From Paraphysomonas bandaiensis (Eukaryota > Chrysophyceae), in contig CBFFRP010000410.1 in the NCBI GenBank assembly GCA_965644295.1, positions 62,001 to 126,000 of the forward strand: 64,000 nucleotides of DNA, given 5' to 3'. The first letter of the stretch is position 1, and every line of letters starts with the position of its first letter. The notes below the pieces were generated by a model that saw nothing but the letters and a program-made list of their open reading frames with translations, ran no database searches and was not told the origin of the DNA. The position numbers and the translations under genes are program-made. Below, piece by piece: positions 1 through 12,687 of this stretch.

Positions 1-805
1 TAACAACATATCATTAAATGCGACTACATCCAGTGGCCTGATATGATGCTTTACTGCAGACATTATATCAGTTATCGAAGCATCATTACAACTCAAAGTA
101 GTTGGATACACATGAGGAAATAACCCCATTAAAGTATGCTTCACAGTCTCTTTGGCTCGACCCTTGATCAATATGAATACTGAAGGAATTGGTTGATCAT
201 AATTGCACTTTCCAAACTCAGCTATATCCTCAAGAAACTGCATAAACTTATCCAAATCGATCTCCGGAAGCGAAATCGTTCTCTTATATGACTTGTCCTC
301 GGTTGTCAACATAATCTTCTTGACTTGCCTCTTCTCTGATTCAGCAACCGCTTCCTGTACCGTTTGTAGCGTTTGCCTCTTATCCTGACGGGGTTGCACT
401 ATATACTGCTCTCCTCCAAAATACTCTGAGTAGCATTTCGAACTCCCTGTCGAATAGCTGTCTCAATTTGTGACTGCAATAGCGCTGGATCAATGTACTG
501 CTCTGTATGATGATGAGGAATATAGGTCCTACAGTAACTTCAATGCCTCTAGAAGTAGTTGACGCATCTTCATTATGAATTATATTCGATATGTCCTCCT
601 CACGAGGTACCACTTCATATAGACCTACAACTGAAGCTGCTGGTGAAGTCCTCCGAGATCTTATCTCTTCAACTGTTGTTAGACGTTGATTATTAACTTC
701 CACTCAAAACTCATTGAAATTCTCCTCCTGCCTTAGTTGTTGCTGATTAAGCTGATGCATGTCCTCCCGAAGCTGCTGGAATTGCTGACTGAACATGTTG
801 GCCAT
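1..805 (-). pseudogene. Gag-like retroelement relic, off left edge
   Basis: On the minus strand a coding-like frame begins near 805 with a Met- and Gln-rich coiled segment (reads MANMFSQQFQQLREDM at its start). It is broken by a stop near 708 and by frame changes around 480-420. It then continues open from about 420 to position 1, where it leaves the window. The last part has ordinary globular character (for example TISLPEIDLDKFMQFLEDIA) and resembles the N-terminal Gag/capsid-like proteins of LTR retroelements. That assignment is inferred from composition and from the neighbouring RT relic, not from a recognised domain. Because the frame runs off the edge, part of it may be intact outside the window. 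It lies head to head with the plus-strand relic at 1137-3254. Confidence 0.45.
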
Positions 806-1136
806 ATCCTGATACACATGGTTCCATGGCTCAATCACACGAAAAACTAAACTCACTTATCTCTTGGGCTCAATATATGTTAACTTGGTACAATTTACTG
901 CTAAGCTAAGTAATATTACTGTATCTTTTCTGTGCCCGCAGGTGACTCACCAACCGTGACTCAACTCTGTGTGGACCAAGAAAAGATGATCTCTTGTCTA
1001 GACTCTACAACCACCAAAAAGTATCCGCCAGCGGGCTGCGATACTGTCCAGGCGCAACGACGGGCGCACTGCCAGAAACACTAACAAACCGTATGTGCTC
1101 TTTAAGAAAAGTAAATTATAAAGTCAGTGACAAGAA

Positions 1137-3254
1137 GTGGTAACAGCAGTTGTGAACTTGAATCAATTTTCATGCGAGGAGTTTAAAGCTGCTGCTCATC
1201 GTTGTGGTGTCACTACAAATGCAACTAGAGGAATCACGGGCGATGTGTCTAGCTATGCAGGAGGAGATAAAGAGAATGAAATCTGCGGCGCTATCTGCAC
1301 CGAATCCGCCTACACCTGCACCGAATCCGCCTGCACCTGCACCGAATCCGCCTGTATCTCTTCCACCAGCTGAAATTCTACGTGAACTTCCAGTCGTCGC
1401 TTCTCCTCCTCTAGTCGCGACGCCGACACCCCTGCAGCAGATTCCGTGTGTGGACAGACACAATGTGTTCGATGAGTACATGCAACAACAAATTATGCAG
1501 GATCGAACAGCTCGTGAAATACACTCTCATGAGCAAACCCTGAGGCTTCAAATTTACGAGAATCTTCTAATGCGGAGAGGTAGATAGTAGTTTGTACTGC
1601 TCTTTTTATCTACTTCTCTGTAGAAATTTAACACTTATAGCAGTTAAGTTAATAATAATTGCGTTGACAACACACACTTGTAATTGTTTAAACATAACAA
1701 CGTTACTTTTACTATCTACTATCCACCAACAAAACCTGGTAAAATCACTTTACCAGGTTTGGGCATCACATCGACTTATTATAAATAGTTATGGTGAAGA
1801 GATTGATGTCGATATTGTTTTGTTTGATTCAGGTGCAAGTTCGAATAATTTTATATCGGATAAGTTTTACAAGAGATATGAACGTGTTTTGAAGAAGGAT
1901 GTCATATATAATAAATTTATAGTGAGAGTAGCAAATGGACAGGAGGTAGTCATACCGGGATATGTGCCAGTGAAAATTGTATTCAAAGATCATGATAAGG
2001 AGTACGAAGCATGGGTTAAACTGTATATTTTGAAAGGAATGACAAAGGATATCATAATCGGATTGCCTACAATATGTGAACATTTCAGTGAATTATTTAT
2101 CAAAATGATTAAACCAGCGAGTAATGATTCAAATGATCTGTTGTCTCAGTTAGCAGTTTTGTCAGTGATGATGTTGAGGAACTGAAGAATTATATTGTGT
2201 CCGGTTTAGTTGTACAACCATGGGAGAATCCAGTTAATCAGTGTGCTGAGAATGATGACCTAATACCAGAACCTTGTAGTTTTGGAGGAATTTTGAATTT
2301 TCTGGAAGTGTCAGTTGAGAAAGCAAGAGAGTTGTACTTGGAAGAAGTGGAGTCTAGAGTTAATCCGCAATTTGCTAGTGCAACAGATGTGGTTCAATTC
2401 CTAAAGGAGGAGGCAATTGATGTGTTTGTGCCCTGTGATTGGAAAGGTATTCAACATGTTAAACCATTGAGATTACAGACCAAGGATAGTATTCCCGATC
2501 GTATTAAGCCCAGGAATATGAGGAGGATTCCACCTGCATTGTATCAGAAAACTAAGGAAGAGTTTCAGAGAATAAATAAATATTTCTACCGGCCAAGCAC
2601 TAGTCCTTATGCGTCGCCTATCGTTGTAGCACCAAAGGCAACGAATCCTTTCATCAGAATTTGTGGGGACAATAAGGAGATTCTTTCACCGCATTATCCG
2701 ATCCCAGATGTGATTACCGAGTTACATAAAGCGGTAGGATATAAAATCTTTGTTGATCTTGATATATGCAATGCGTTCCATGGTATATAAGGTTACATGA
2801 TGAAACATCAGCGTTGTTATCAGTTCAGACCCCAATGTTTCTTCCAGAAGGTGTCTCTCCGGCTAGTGGTGTTTATGATGTCTTTGCTGAAGCTAGTGGA
2901 TGGTTGTAATTTTTGACAATCTATTGTTACTTGCATATGATTATGAGGATGCATTTCAGAAATTGAAGTTGGTCATTGAGAAGTGCAAATATTATAACAT
3001 ACATTGTGTTAAAGTTGTCAAAAAGTAAGTTTGGATTTTCTTCAGTTGAGTTCTTCGGATATCTTTGTAAGGATAATACATATTATTGTCTAACGGATCA
3101 GCGTAAAAATGCAGTGACGTCAATTCCGTTTCCAGAAGGTAAGAATAGGACTAGAGAAATGCAGCGGTTTCTAGGAGCGGCGATTTACTTCATTACTTGT
3201 ACATTTATACCTCTGTACAGTGGAAATATCTTCAAATATCTAGTTGACTGCTAG
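1137..3254 (+). pseudogene. Ty3/gypsy-like gag-protease-RT relic
   Basis: Successive broken frames follow retroelement order. A Gag-like piece (ATG at 1219 to 1587) has a proline-rich stretch built on a 21-nt tandem repeat (about 1303-1363). A retropepsin-like segment lies in 1592-2185, with a D-S-G-A active-site motif near 1828 and a downstream I-I-G-L-P hydrophobic motif. Reverse transcriptase follows: 2197-2790 has the SPYASPIVVAPK block and the FVDLDICNAFH block, and 2976-3254 has the distal VEFFGYLC and MQRFLGAAIYF blocks. The RT is interrupted by a stop after 2790 and by a frame change and stops in 2790-2975, although recognisable RT residues continue through that gap in other frames. 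No RNase H, integrase or long terminal repeat was found, so this is a degraded internal fragment. Confidence 0.75.
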
Positions 3255-4116
3255 TTATATATGTATCTTTAAAAGATTTCACATCTGTTTTACCTATGGG
3301 ACTAGTCATCATAGCATTATCAGATTATTGTGATCACTGTTGTTTTATCTCACTGCATTCTACATTGAGTGGGAGTATTAGAATATGGATCTTATTCTAG
3401 TATATTCAGTATGTCACTTGAAGACAATGTACGAGTATACAGTGAAATATAGTGATGTACAAATGCTGTGATGATATTGAGAAACTGAAATAATTTTGAT
3501 CTTTCAAGATATGTTCAGTAACGAGAGGTTCGCATATGTAGGATATTATGCAGGGATTATAATGAGTTAGTGTTGGTTATCACAACTTCGTGTAAACGAT
3601 ATTAATAAATCTATCTAGTCTTACGACAAATTCTCTCTGTGATCTAGCTTAAAATGAGGAATTATCAATAGTGGTTTATTACATATTGGCATAATATTGC
3701 ATAAGCGACCGTCGTAGCTTGCCCAAAGATACTACTCACTTGTTGGTCACTTTATTACTACTAAGTAGTAAGTAGAATACAGTGATTACATGTGTGGGTA
3801 TTATTTATTATTGATAGCAGATGTGGCGAGTCTTCTTAACCCTTCTTGACGGAAAACATTTACTGCAATAACTTCTTCAAAAAGCTTGCTATATCCAACA
3901 TTTTTCACCGAATGATTTCGTTTTTATAAAACATATTATTATTTGCATAGTGAGTCATTATTTCACAAAAGTGGGTTTAAACTCATAAAACCACAGTATA
4001 TCATAGTACAGCGCACTGCCAGTGGAGGTTTTGCAACAAGGGGCACCGACAGCAGCAATGGTGCATGGCAGAATATAACTGCAGCATACTTTTACACCCT
4101 GTATCTAGACTATACA
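3255..4116. other. Intergenic DNA after the retroelement relic
   Basis: AT-rich, with stops in all frames. I see no RNase H or integrase motif, no clear LTR and no RNA gene. It probably contains further decayed retroelement sequence and the 3' flank of the MaoC-like gene that ends at 4117. Confidence 0.4.
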
Positions 4117-5525
4117 TTAAAGCAAGAAGGGCGTTTGTTTAGGAGATTGTCTGTAGATTTTCCTATCAGCAATGCAGACTATCTTCTTGGACAACTCAGG
4201 GCAAGTTCTCTTCAGCATCTCCTCAAGAGCAGCAGGGCGTGGAATCGGTCCACCGAAGAGCTGCAGCAATGACACAAAGTCAAATAAATAGAGGTCAGAA
4301 AATAGGGTGTACCTCTCGGGGCAAGTTCTTTGCCGCCAGGGCAGTGTGCACCTCTAGACCCTTCACTCCGATAGTACGGATGTCCACTTCTTCCATTTCG
4401 CCATTGACGTGCTCACTCAGGTCACGGATGAATGTCATGGCGCTCACCTTTCGTGATAAATATGAATTAGAATAAAAGATCACAACACTTCGCATAAACA
4501 TAGCATAGCTATTTCAACATAAAGGAGCAGCATTACTATACAGATAAACGTACCGTTTCACCAGGACATAAGTTATTAGGGTAGATACAGTCGACAAGTT
4601 CCTCAAACAGCACCTCATGAAGGTCTCTCGAAGCCAGAGAGCACGTAAGGGCAAATATCATTCCACCAGGAACCATAATCTCTTCATGTCGATACTTGCG
4701 GGTGTTAAAGTGTCTCTCGTGTGTTAATCGAGCAAGAGTAGCTAATTGCATGATATGTGTCTCAGAGAGGGGTCGAACAAGGGTGTGAAAAATAAGCTGT
4801 CCTGGGCGGAGATGGGAAAGAGTATGTGATCCCAACTCGGAGAGCTTTTCGCTACTGCTGATAAGGTGGTTGAGGTAGGTGTTTCCTTTGGCCTCCTCAG
4901 TCATGGGCACAACAACTTCAGACGAGGGCACATGGAATGGGAACATCATATGCTTCTCGCAGGTAAAAAGGTTGACATCGCGCTGGTTACGGATCTCACA
5001 GGCAATATGTGCAACAGTATTATTACCATCAGATGTAGACCTCAAACTCCGAATGACGAAGCGCTTGCGAAAGGTGTCCCCAGCGAATGCCGGCCAGTGG
5101 TAAACGCCATATCCGAACCCAATCTGAAGCTTGGCATGATCAGCATGACTCATAGATCCAGCTAGAAACAACATCAGAGAAAACGGAAGCACTTGATCCT
5201 GTAGACCGAGATGTCTAGCGAAAGGGGTGGATGTGTTCACTCGGTCATGAGAGTAGAACGCAGACTGCCACATATCGCGGATGCTCTGGTTCACAGTGAG
5301 CTCATAAGGAAGGTCGATCACATCACCGGGACGACACTTCGATAAATCGACAGTATGGTCCAATATTTCTCCGGATATATCGCCTTCTAAGTTGTTGTTT
5401 TGCACCTTATAAAACTGATCGAAATGTTTTTCATCAGCTCTGTGTGAAAACTGAGATGAGAAGGACCGAATGCATGCATTCGGATAGGTGCGGAGTTGTG
5501 TAGAGCGTCGTAACAAAGGTAACAT
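4117..5525 (-). CDS. MaoC-like double hot-dog acyl dehydratase, mitochondrial
   Basis: Exons 5525-4554, 4447-4313 and 4260-4117 (GT-AG introns of 106 and 52 nt) give 416 aa with every junction in frame. The first ~30 residues are Arg/Ser-rich with no acidic residue (LLRRSTQLRTYPNACIRSF), typical of a mitochondrial presequence. The body has two hot-dog-like halves: the first around residues 110-200 (DQVLPFSLMLFLAGSMSHAD, then GYGVYHWPAFAGD), the second around 255-370 (VRPLSETHIMQLATLARLTH, GGMIFALTCSLA, then the exon-2 strand VSAMTFIRDLSEHVNGEMEE). This layout matches two-domain MaoC/FAS-type hydratases and mesaconyl-CoA hydratase-like proteins, which add water to enoyl-CoA/ACP or remove it. 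The exact substrate is unknown. It is divergent from FANCI across a 605-bp spacer. ATG 5525 is the first Met and yields the targeting peptide. Confidence 0.7.
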
Positions 5526-6130
5526 ATTGGTAATCCTAATTCAAGAGGTATATGACGAGGGAATGCAATGTGGTATTGTGTAATGGCACTTAACGCACAA
5601 TGTTGCGGTTACCGTGCAGTGCATATATATGTACGTAGACAAGTAGGTCATGATGTATGTGCATGTACACAGTACGGTGTACGATGCAGTACGTACCATA
5701 TGGTATATATACAGCAGTATGTATGGTAGGAATTCTTATATACGTGGTAGAATACAATATATATACAATACAATACAAGAGGGTTTCAAAATTTTGAATT
5801 TCAGTGCGGGGAGTCTGTTTTTCCCAACAAGAATGAAGTTGTAAAGTACAGACAAGAAGACGAAGTGTGAAGTGTACATTCCAGTGCAGTGGATTACAGT
5901 CAGTGAGTATAGTAGGTGGATATGTATGTATATATCTAGATGAAGTCGAAGTCTCTATGGAACATCCAGAAGTCCAGTTGATAGTATAAGCATCGAGTAC
6001 ACTATCGCATATACATACATCATAGACATACATCGTCGAGCAGTATCATATATAACTATAACCCAGAAGATAATACCAAGTCACCCTCCTATGAATTGAA
6101 CACACCTCTCATACTCCAACCCCCCTCCCC
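5526..6130. promoter_or_regulatory. Divergent promoter region, MaoC-like / FANCI
   Basis: This spacer separates two divergent start codons. It is rich in TATA/GTAC-type palindromic sequence between 5620 and 5770 and contains ATACAGCAGTAT at 5709-5720, a variant of the dyad found in other promoters of this window. The 35 bases before the FANCI ATG are strongly pyrimidine-rich. No gene is supported inside it; open frames here are low-complexity. Confidence 0.45.
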
Positions 6131-9100
6131 ATGATCTCCCCTGACACCATCATATCCCGCTTCCTCATCCAGGACGAGGATGGGCATCAACTCGATGAAC
6201 TTAACCAGGACGATCTGCTGATGATGATGTCCGATGACCCCAACAATATTATTACTTATCCACTCGCTCTACTTCATGCGTCTCATCACCAGTCTCCTCA
6301 GGCAGCCATAAGACGTGTGCAAGTCTTCAAACAATCAATGAGTGTGTTAAAATCAGTCCAACGTGGAGATAAAGAGACACGTGATCTTTGCGATGAATTG
6401 TTCTCTATTATACGACTTATTAACCAATCAGAGGCTCAGGAGTGTGCGGAAGCTGTTCTCAAGGACTTCCTTCCGACTCCGGACACAGTGACGGGGTACT
6501 GCTACTGCTTGGAGCTCTTGCCGCAGCTGGTTGCACGAGCAGGGCCCGTATGCAGAGGTCAAGTATTCAGCAAGCTGTGCGAGATGTCCTGGGCCCCCTG
6601 TGTTATTGTTACAATGGCTTCTGCTCTTGTGGAACTCACTCAAACAGAGCAGGAGTGTCGTCAGGCTATCAGCAAGTTATCAGCTTATATCCAGTGGTCA
6701 GATATAGACTCTAGTAGTGTTGTAAATGGTGGTAGCTTAGACCCAGAGGATCTTCCTGCCTTAGTATACCAGCTAACTGCTCTGTCTCGGCGTGGAGGGG
6801 GGGCTGAATCTGCTACCGGAACGGGAAGTGGTTCAGCTGTTGTGCGTGGGATGGTGGTAGATGCTGTAGGGAGGGCATTAGACTCTTTAGTGGAGGCTAT
6901 TGACAACGCACGCCAGCTCGTATTGTCGGGAGAGGCTGGAGACCAAAGACGGAGGGGACTCTCCCGAGTGGAGCCTGTTCTCTCAACCATCATTCATCAC
7001 TTGTCGCTATTGGTATCAAAGGATCAGGTATATATTATTTATATGGAAACTATTGATTGTGCTCATGTTACCTCCTGCTGATTTCATATTCCAGGGGGTA
7101 TCATCTGAGATAGTTCGGTGTGTGCGAGCTCGGTCTCTTGTGAAGTACCGCTCTGTGGCTAATACCTCCTGCTCCCTGCTGACTGCCAGCAGACCGGAGG
7201 AGCGGCAGTTGCTGGATGAATTGTACAGTGCCTCTGACACCTGCAGTGGGCGCGTCCTCTCGCCGTCACGTATACTACTGGCATTATTGGCAGCCCGTGC
7301 GCCCAGATCGGAGAGTGCTGTGCTCGGTGGGATGACAGAGACAATTGCAGAGATACATGGGGCACTTCTGCGGGCAGGAAGCAGTGGCATCAATAATTTA
7401 TGGTTCCAAGGGGATGTATGGAGGGATGCTGCGCAGATTCACCCCCAACACTTACGTGACGCGTTTATGAGAATTCTGCGTGGGCCTCTCATGGTAGAAG
7501 CACTTGTTACTCCGCTCGTCAGACTGGCCTTTTCTCTCCTTTCTCATAAGACTCCCGGCCAAGCCAGGCGCTTTCCGTTACAGGGAGCGTCATGGGGGTC
7601 TCTTACCGCGTCCACCCCGTATTTTTCGGACCTTCCACTTCCCCAACTTTCAAGGCAACTCGACTATACAGGGAACACTTGTGCCTCTTTCGGTGCTTGG
7701 TTAGTGTATAGTCTCTTTATTTATAGCCGGCATACACGTTCACAAATCATGAAGGAGGTAGTGTTGCGACTCCAACTCTCTGGGTCACTTTCGGTTGGGG
7801 ACGGGGGAGGAGAGTACCACCAACATCAATCGGAAGGAGAGGTTCTTGTTGTCCTTGTCCTGAAGGGTTTAATAGAGAAATGTCTTGAAGGCATGATGGA
7901 GGTGTCGAGTGATTTGCAGGAAATCTTTTTGTCTCTTCCATCTTTGCATCCAGTTACTGCTGGTGAGATTGTAAGAGTTCTTCTCCCGCTCTTCGTATGT
8001 TCTCCAGGATTGGCAGATCGGTGTGCACTTTCCCTGCGTAAAGCTAGCTTCTCCAAGGATGTTGCTGGCAGACAGGCTGCAGTATGCGCTCTGACCGCAC
8101 TTCTCCGTGCTCAACTGGGTGCAACAGATGGCCGCCTTGCGTTTAACCCTCGTTCTCACTCCTCGCAGGATGATGAGATCACCATCAGAAGAGCACATAG
8201 GGGAGCTATAAATCACCAGGAGTATTTGTCTCAGAGAGTGTCAGGTCTGTCGGTTGATGAGGTACTCTCGCTCTGCCGACGCTTTATGCAGCATCAGGCT
8301 CCTGTAAGAGCCCTTCTCTATGATCGCATGGCCCGCCTACAAAACGACTTCTACAAATTTCGCGTTTTGCTTTTACGAACTGTCCGCCATCATCTCGGAA
8401 ATATTTTGACGGATGGCGATTCTCTCAGTGTGTCGGCAGATGCAGTTACAGGAGATGTAGATGTCTTGGGCGAAGGGCCTAAGGGATCTCTAGTTCTCAA
8501 CTTAAGGCGGTGTGTGGACTCCGCTGGTAACATAACAGAGGCCGTGAGTGACCTCATGCTATTTGCTTCTGGTATGGCCTGCATGTCTATTGCTATGGTC
8601 TCCAAGGAAACCTCAAACGGAGACCAATATGGGTTCTCACAGCAGTCTTATAGTCAGGAAAGCTACAGTCAATCACAGTCCAATAACACCACCCCTCATC
8701 ACCATTCACCAGATGCAGTTGATATATGTCGTTCACTCTGGCGACTTGCGCGTGGTCTAGCATATGCTGATCTGAGTGACCATGGTATGCCATTGCAAGT
8801 ATCAAGTAGCGCAGAGTACAAACGCTTAGTGGTGCTTGTGGAGGCCACACAGACCGCTATGATCTATGTGATGACGCTCCCGGAAGTGTTTGGTGGTGTT
8901 ACGTTATCACTTTCACACCGACTGAAGCTGCTGGAGAGCCTGTCTGACCGCCTGCAATTGATGTCTGCCGCTGCCCTAGCGTACCGCAAGTCTTGCCGTG
9001 ACTTAGAGAGGGAGAAGGCTAAAGAGTCTAGGCGCCGTGGAGCTACTCAGGATACTAGCTCTGAGCCCACTACTCATATCTCCCGCCTTCCGTTGCCTCG

Positions 9101-11381
9101 ACTACCAGGGGAAATGCAAGGTGTGGGTCGAGAGGTGGTTGGAGTGGAGGGGTGTAGTACCTTGGCGATGGAGCAGGAACTTGATTTCCTTCGGAGGTGC
9201 TTGTGTGAACTGAGCCCTGGAGAAGATGACGATGAGGAATGCGAGGAGGAAGAAGAAAACGCAAGGAGAAGTCTACAACACTGTCCTGGAGTGCAGTTTT
9301 TGACTAGGCATGTGCGGGAGAGATCCTTGCGGGTCGTTGAGAGTGTTTTGCAGTACATAGATGATGTTGCTCAGCGATATGCTTCTCCCTCTGTGACTGA
9401 TGAGGAGGGTGAGACTAAGGTGTTAGAGGATGGATTCTTTGATGGTATTTCGCGACTGCGTACCGGCATTCACTCTTTATATAGTGCTCTTTTACGGGAT
9501 ATGGTTCGACAGCGTACAGACGAGCTGGACCGTGTGGAGTCTTACAATACCCCTGCCGCTCCATCGCTTCTCTTTACGTCGGCATCTGTTGGAGCGCATT
9601 TGTATGACAAACAAGCTGTACTGAGAGGTATGCTCGGTTGTGTTCGCGCTGAATCTCTCTGTGGGGCTCTTCTGTCTACTACTTCATCCTCAGCTTCTCT
9701 GGAGAGGGCAGATGGCATGGCTAGTATGTTACGTGAGGGATTTAGTCGGGCGAATTTAAGGCGATTTCGGGAAGTGCAGGGGTCATCCCTTTCTGCGTCT
9801 GCCACTGGGTCGATGACACCTGCTGTTGACCTTGACTCGTATGCCAAAAAGTTTGTGAGCCTCTTCTTGAATATGCATGGGGCAGGTGGAAGGGATGGAG
9901 AGAGGAATGAGGCGCCACTAGTCGTTGCGATTATTGGTGAGATTGTTGATATTATGCCCGCCAATATGAAGGATAGCATGGGAGAATATATATACAAGCA
10001 GTGCCAAGAGAAGTTAGTGAAGTAAGTGTTGATGCTTTTTGATTTCTTCCAGGTATTATTTTATTGATACGCTTTGACAGTCCTTCGAACCAGCTATCTC
10101 AGGCATTGGTTCATTTGCTTGTCACTCGAGTGGCTCGTGACCCGACGAGCCGACTGTCTGCTCTTCAGAATATAGCTGGCATGGTTGAGAAGTGCTGTGC
10201 TGCACGGGGCGGATGGGACGAGGAAGATTTAGGTGATGGTGGGGGAGAGAGGGGAGGACATCTGGGAAATGAAACTTTCACAATTGTGTGTTTCGAAACT
10301 GTCGCCTCCACAGCAACAGCAATTGTAAGTCTTCTGGATCGGCTGGCTGGGGAAGCGGATGCTCTTTTGAAAGTAGTACTCAAGTCAAAGGGTGGGACAG
10401 GAATGAAAGAACCACTTTTGAGTGACGAAGAATTTGAATCCTCTGGAGGACTGAGAGATGGTTCTGCGATAAAAATCGATTCAGCTGTATGCGGTGCTGT
10501 ACAAGGGTGCATGGAAGCAGTCGTGAAGGTGAGATTTTAGTACCGTTGCCTTCTCTTGTCAAATAATGTATATTTTGTCAGTTGTTGGGGTACAACGACT
10601 CAGCCCAGGTCAGCATTAGCGTAATATCACTCTTCTTAAAGCTGTACAAGATCCAAGTGAAACTTACAAGGGATATTGCCAGTGGACTATCAAAGCGTAG
10701 AGTTTCAGCATCTATGGCTCTTAGTAGAGGTTTCCAAGAAATGTGTCAGCTCACGGCAGAGGAGGTGACGCCCAGCGTGCAGGGATATTTGACGCGAGTG
10801 CACAATAGTCTAGATAGTAGCGAGGGTGTTAATGGAGCAGGGGGTGGGGGGGCGAAGAAGGGTGTCCGCAACAAGCTTTCGAAGCTTATCCCTGAATTGA
10901 TATTCCAGGTACGTATCAGTGGTTAGTGATGCGCAGTTAATATGTGTCCTCTACAGATGGAACAGGTAGACTTGTATCTCATCAAACTTCTCTCACACCT
11001 CAAAGACAAGGATCGAATTGTTGTTGGAAAGTGAGTTCGATTTGAGTGCTGTTATGTCGTCTAAACGTGTACAGATGGATTAAGCGGTCAACCGCGCGAG
11101 ATTTTAGATTAAAAACTGATTTAATTGAGTCAGAACAAGATAGAGCACGAGAGTTAGCGGAAGATCGGGCTCATCGCAAGAGAGACCGCGAAAACAAAAT
11201 GAGCAGTCAGAGTGGCAAGAAAAAGAAGAAGCAACAGCCGACATCAGACGAGGAAGATGGGGGAGAGGAGGATCAGTACGAATATTACGGCGATGTTGCT
11301 GAGGTTGAAGCCGAAGAAAATGGGGAGAGATATTATGGTGGCGATGATGGAGATGAAAACGATAGTAATATGGTATATTAG
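6131..11381 (+). CDS. FANCI: Fanconi anemia group I protein homolog
   Basis: Six exons: 6131-7027, 7095-10021, 10081-10528, 10582-10908, 10957-11030 and 11075-11381. Introns are 44-67 nt and all junctions are in frame; 1,659 aa (human about 1,330). FANCI pairs with FANCD2 as the DNA clamp of interstrand-crosslink repair and is monoubiquitinated. Family blocks seen: EDLPALVYQLTALSRRG near residue 205-225; the ubiquitination-loop block LRKASFSKDVAGRQAAVCAL, in which Lys615 aligns with the human acceptor lysine; a nearby SQ site at Ser656; and the C-terminal WIKRSTARDFR block. The protein ends in a Lys-rich then acidic tail (after about residue 1595), as FANCI proteins do. Extra length lies in Ser/Gly-, Glu- and Arg-rich insertions. 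The ATG follows a C/T-rich leader. FANCD2 is not in the window. Confidence 0.92.
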
Positions 11382-11580
11382 GCTATGAATTGTCGAAGCC
11401 GGGTGAAGTATTGCTGAATCCTGTGGGTGTGGGATATAAGTACTGTAGTCTACATCTAGGTGCAGTGATTTGACAGTTTTTGTTAGTGAAATAGTAAATA
11501 TTATAATATATTTGGAAGAGTAGCAACAGTTTATATAATTTATTTCCATATTATTTCATTATATAAACCAGCCAGTGTTG

Positions 11581-12687
11581 CTACGATGCTGTGTGACTAT
11601 CAAAAAAATCTAGAGATTGTGCCATGTAATCTGCAGTGATTTCGTGTTGGGCATAAGCTACATTCATTTCTTCTGATATTGGAGACAAGTCACTTTGAAG
11701 TGTATCACCATTTAAGCCAGACATGCCCATCAAAGCAATTCTCCACATAGAGACTCTTGGATCTTGGTGGAGATACCCGTGATCGTCTATGAGACCATTT
11801 CGGGAAAGTCTAGTATATATATCTCGCGAAACGTCCTCGGCGAGCTCAGATATGCGATTGGAGAAGAAAGAGGGAGTCAGTGGTAGGGGAGGAACTTCAA
11901 TGACGGATGCATACGTCCCAGTTGCCGATAGCTCATTCACAGTCCTCCTAACTGCCATTGTGGTTCTGTGATCACGAGTCATCACTATCCACTGAGAACT
12001 ACCATATCAAAATATTAGTTCACAAAACAATCACAATGTTCGAGCTTACGGGGGATATTGGCCCTTACGATCCCTCAGCAGCACTGCAGGTGGTACGAAC
12101 ATCACTTGCACCACTAATGCACGTATGTCAGGTATATGTAGAGGCATATGTGCCACAAAACGTCCTCCACTAGACACTCCAAGTGCAAAAAAAGGTACAT
12201 TCTCAAGCTGTAACTCTTTCCGCATACGTATGCGGCTTATTAGTGTGCTCACTCTTGCCATATCTGACTTTAAGTCCCAACATTTGCTCTGTCTATCAAC
12301 ACTAGAAGCAGCAAGCACAAAATATCCTCGTTGTAAAGCATACTCAACAATTCTCTTCTCTTCTGGTAGTCCAATACATATAGGACACGTATCTGATCTA
12401 TCCCTTTACATGTATTAATGATATCATATATATGAACCGTTACGTTACCAGTAATCTAATGCACTATGACTGCATCCATGGGCTAAGAAGATAATTCCAC
12501 GAACTTTCTTTAGTGGAGCTTCCCATATCCATTCAATAGGGTCCTTCTCCCCTATATTCGCATACTCTAACTTTCCACTTCGAAGTATAGGATGAGTATT
12601 ATACCCTGTAGTATCAATATACAGTGGATACTGTTGTGAAATTACATAAGACCAATAGGTTAGATGAATGAGTTGGGTTAAGGTCAT
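11581..12687 (-). CDS. Alpha/beta-hydrolase fold protein
   Basis: Exons 12687-12449, 12403-12050 and 11998-11581 (introns 45 and 51 nt) give 336 aa. Hydrolase signatures: an oxyanion-hole strand IIFLAHGCSHSALDYW around residue 65-80, and a nucleophile elbow G-V-S-S-G-G near residue 150. The C-terminal AQHEITADYMAQSLDFF probably carries the catalytic His in HEITADY. The substrate cannot be inferred; serine esterase or lipase-like activity is the family default. The N-terminus is moderately hydrophobic without a clear cleavage site, so location is open. The gene converges on FANCI with only 199 bp between the stops and is divergent from the JmjC gene. The first intron is placed by frame: splicing at 12448/12404 joins DYW to DRSDTCPICIG. 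Confidence 0.7.

Noticed and set aside
9542-9997. 151-aa minus-strand frame inside FANCI, and similar antisense frames in KNL1
   Set aside because: Shadow frames of well-supported coding exons, with composition explained by the sense codons.
12046-12060. Alternative end of hydrolase exon 2 at the stop just after QYPP
   Set aside because: The GTAAGC donor at 12049 and the TAG acceptor at 11999 join exons in phase and restore a normal C-terminus with the HEITADY block.
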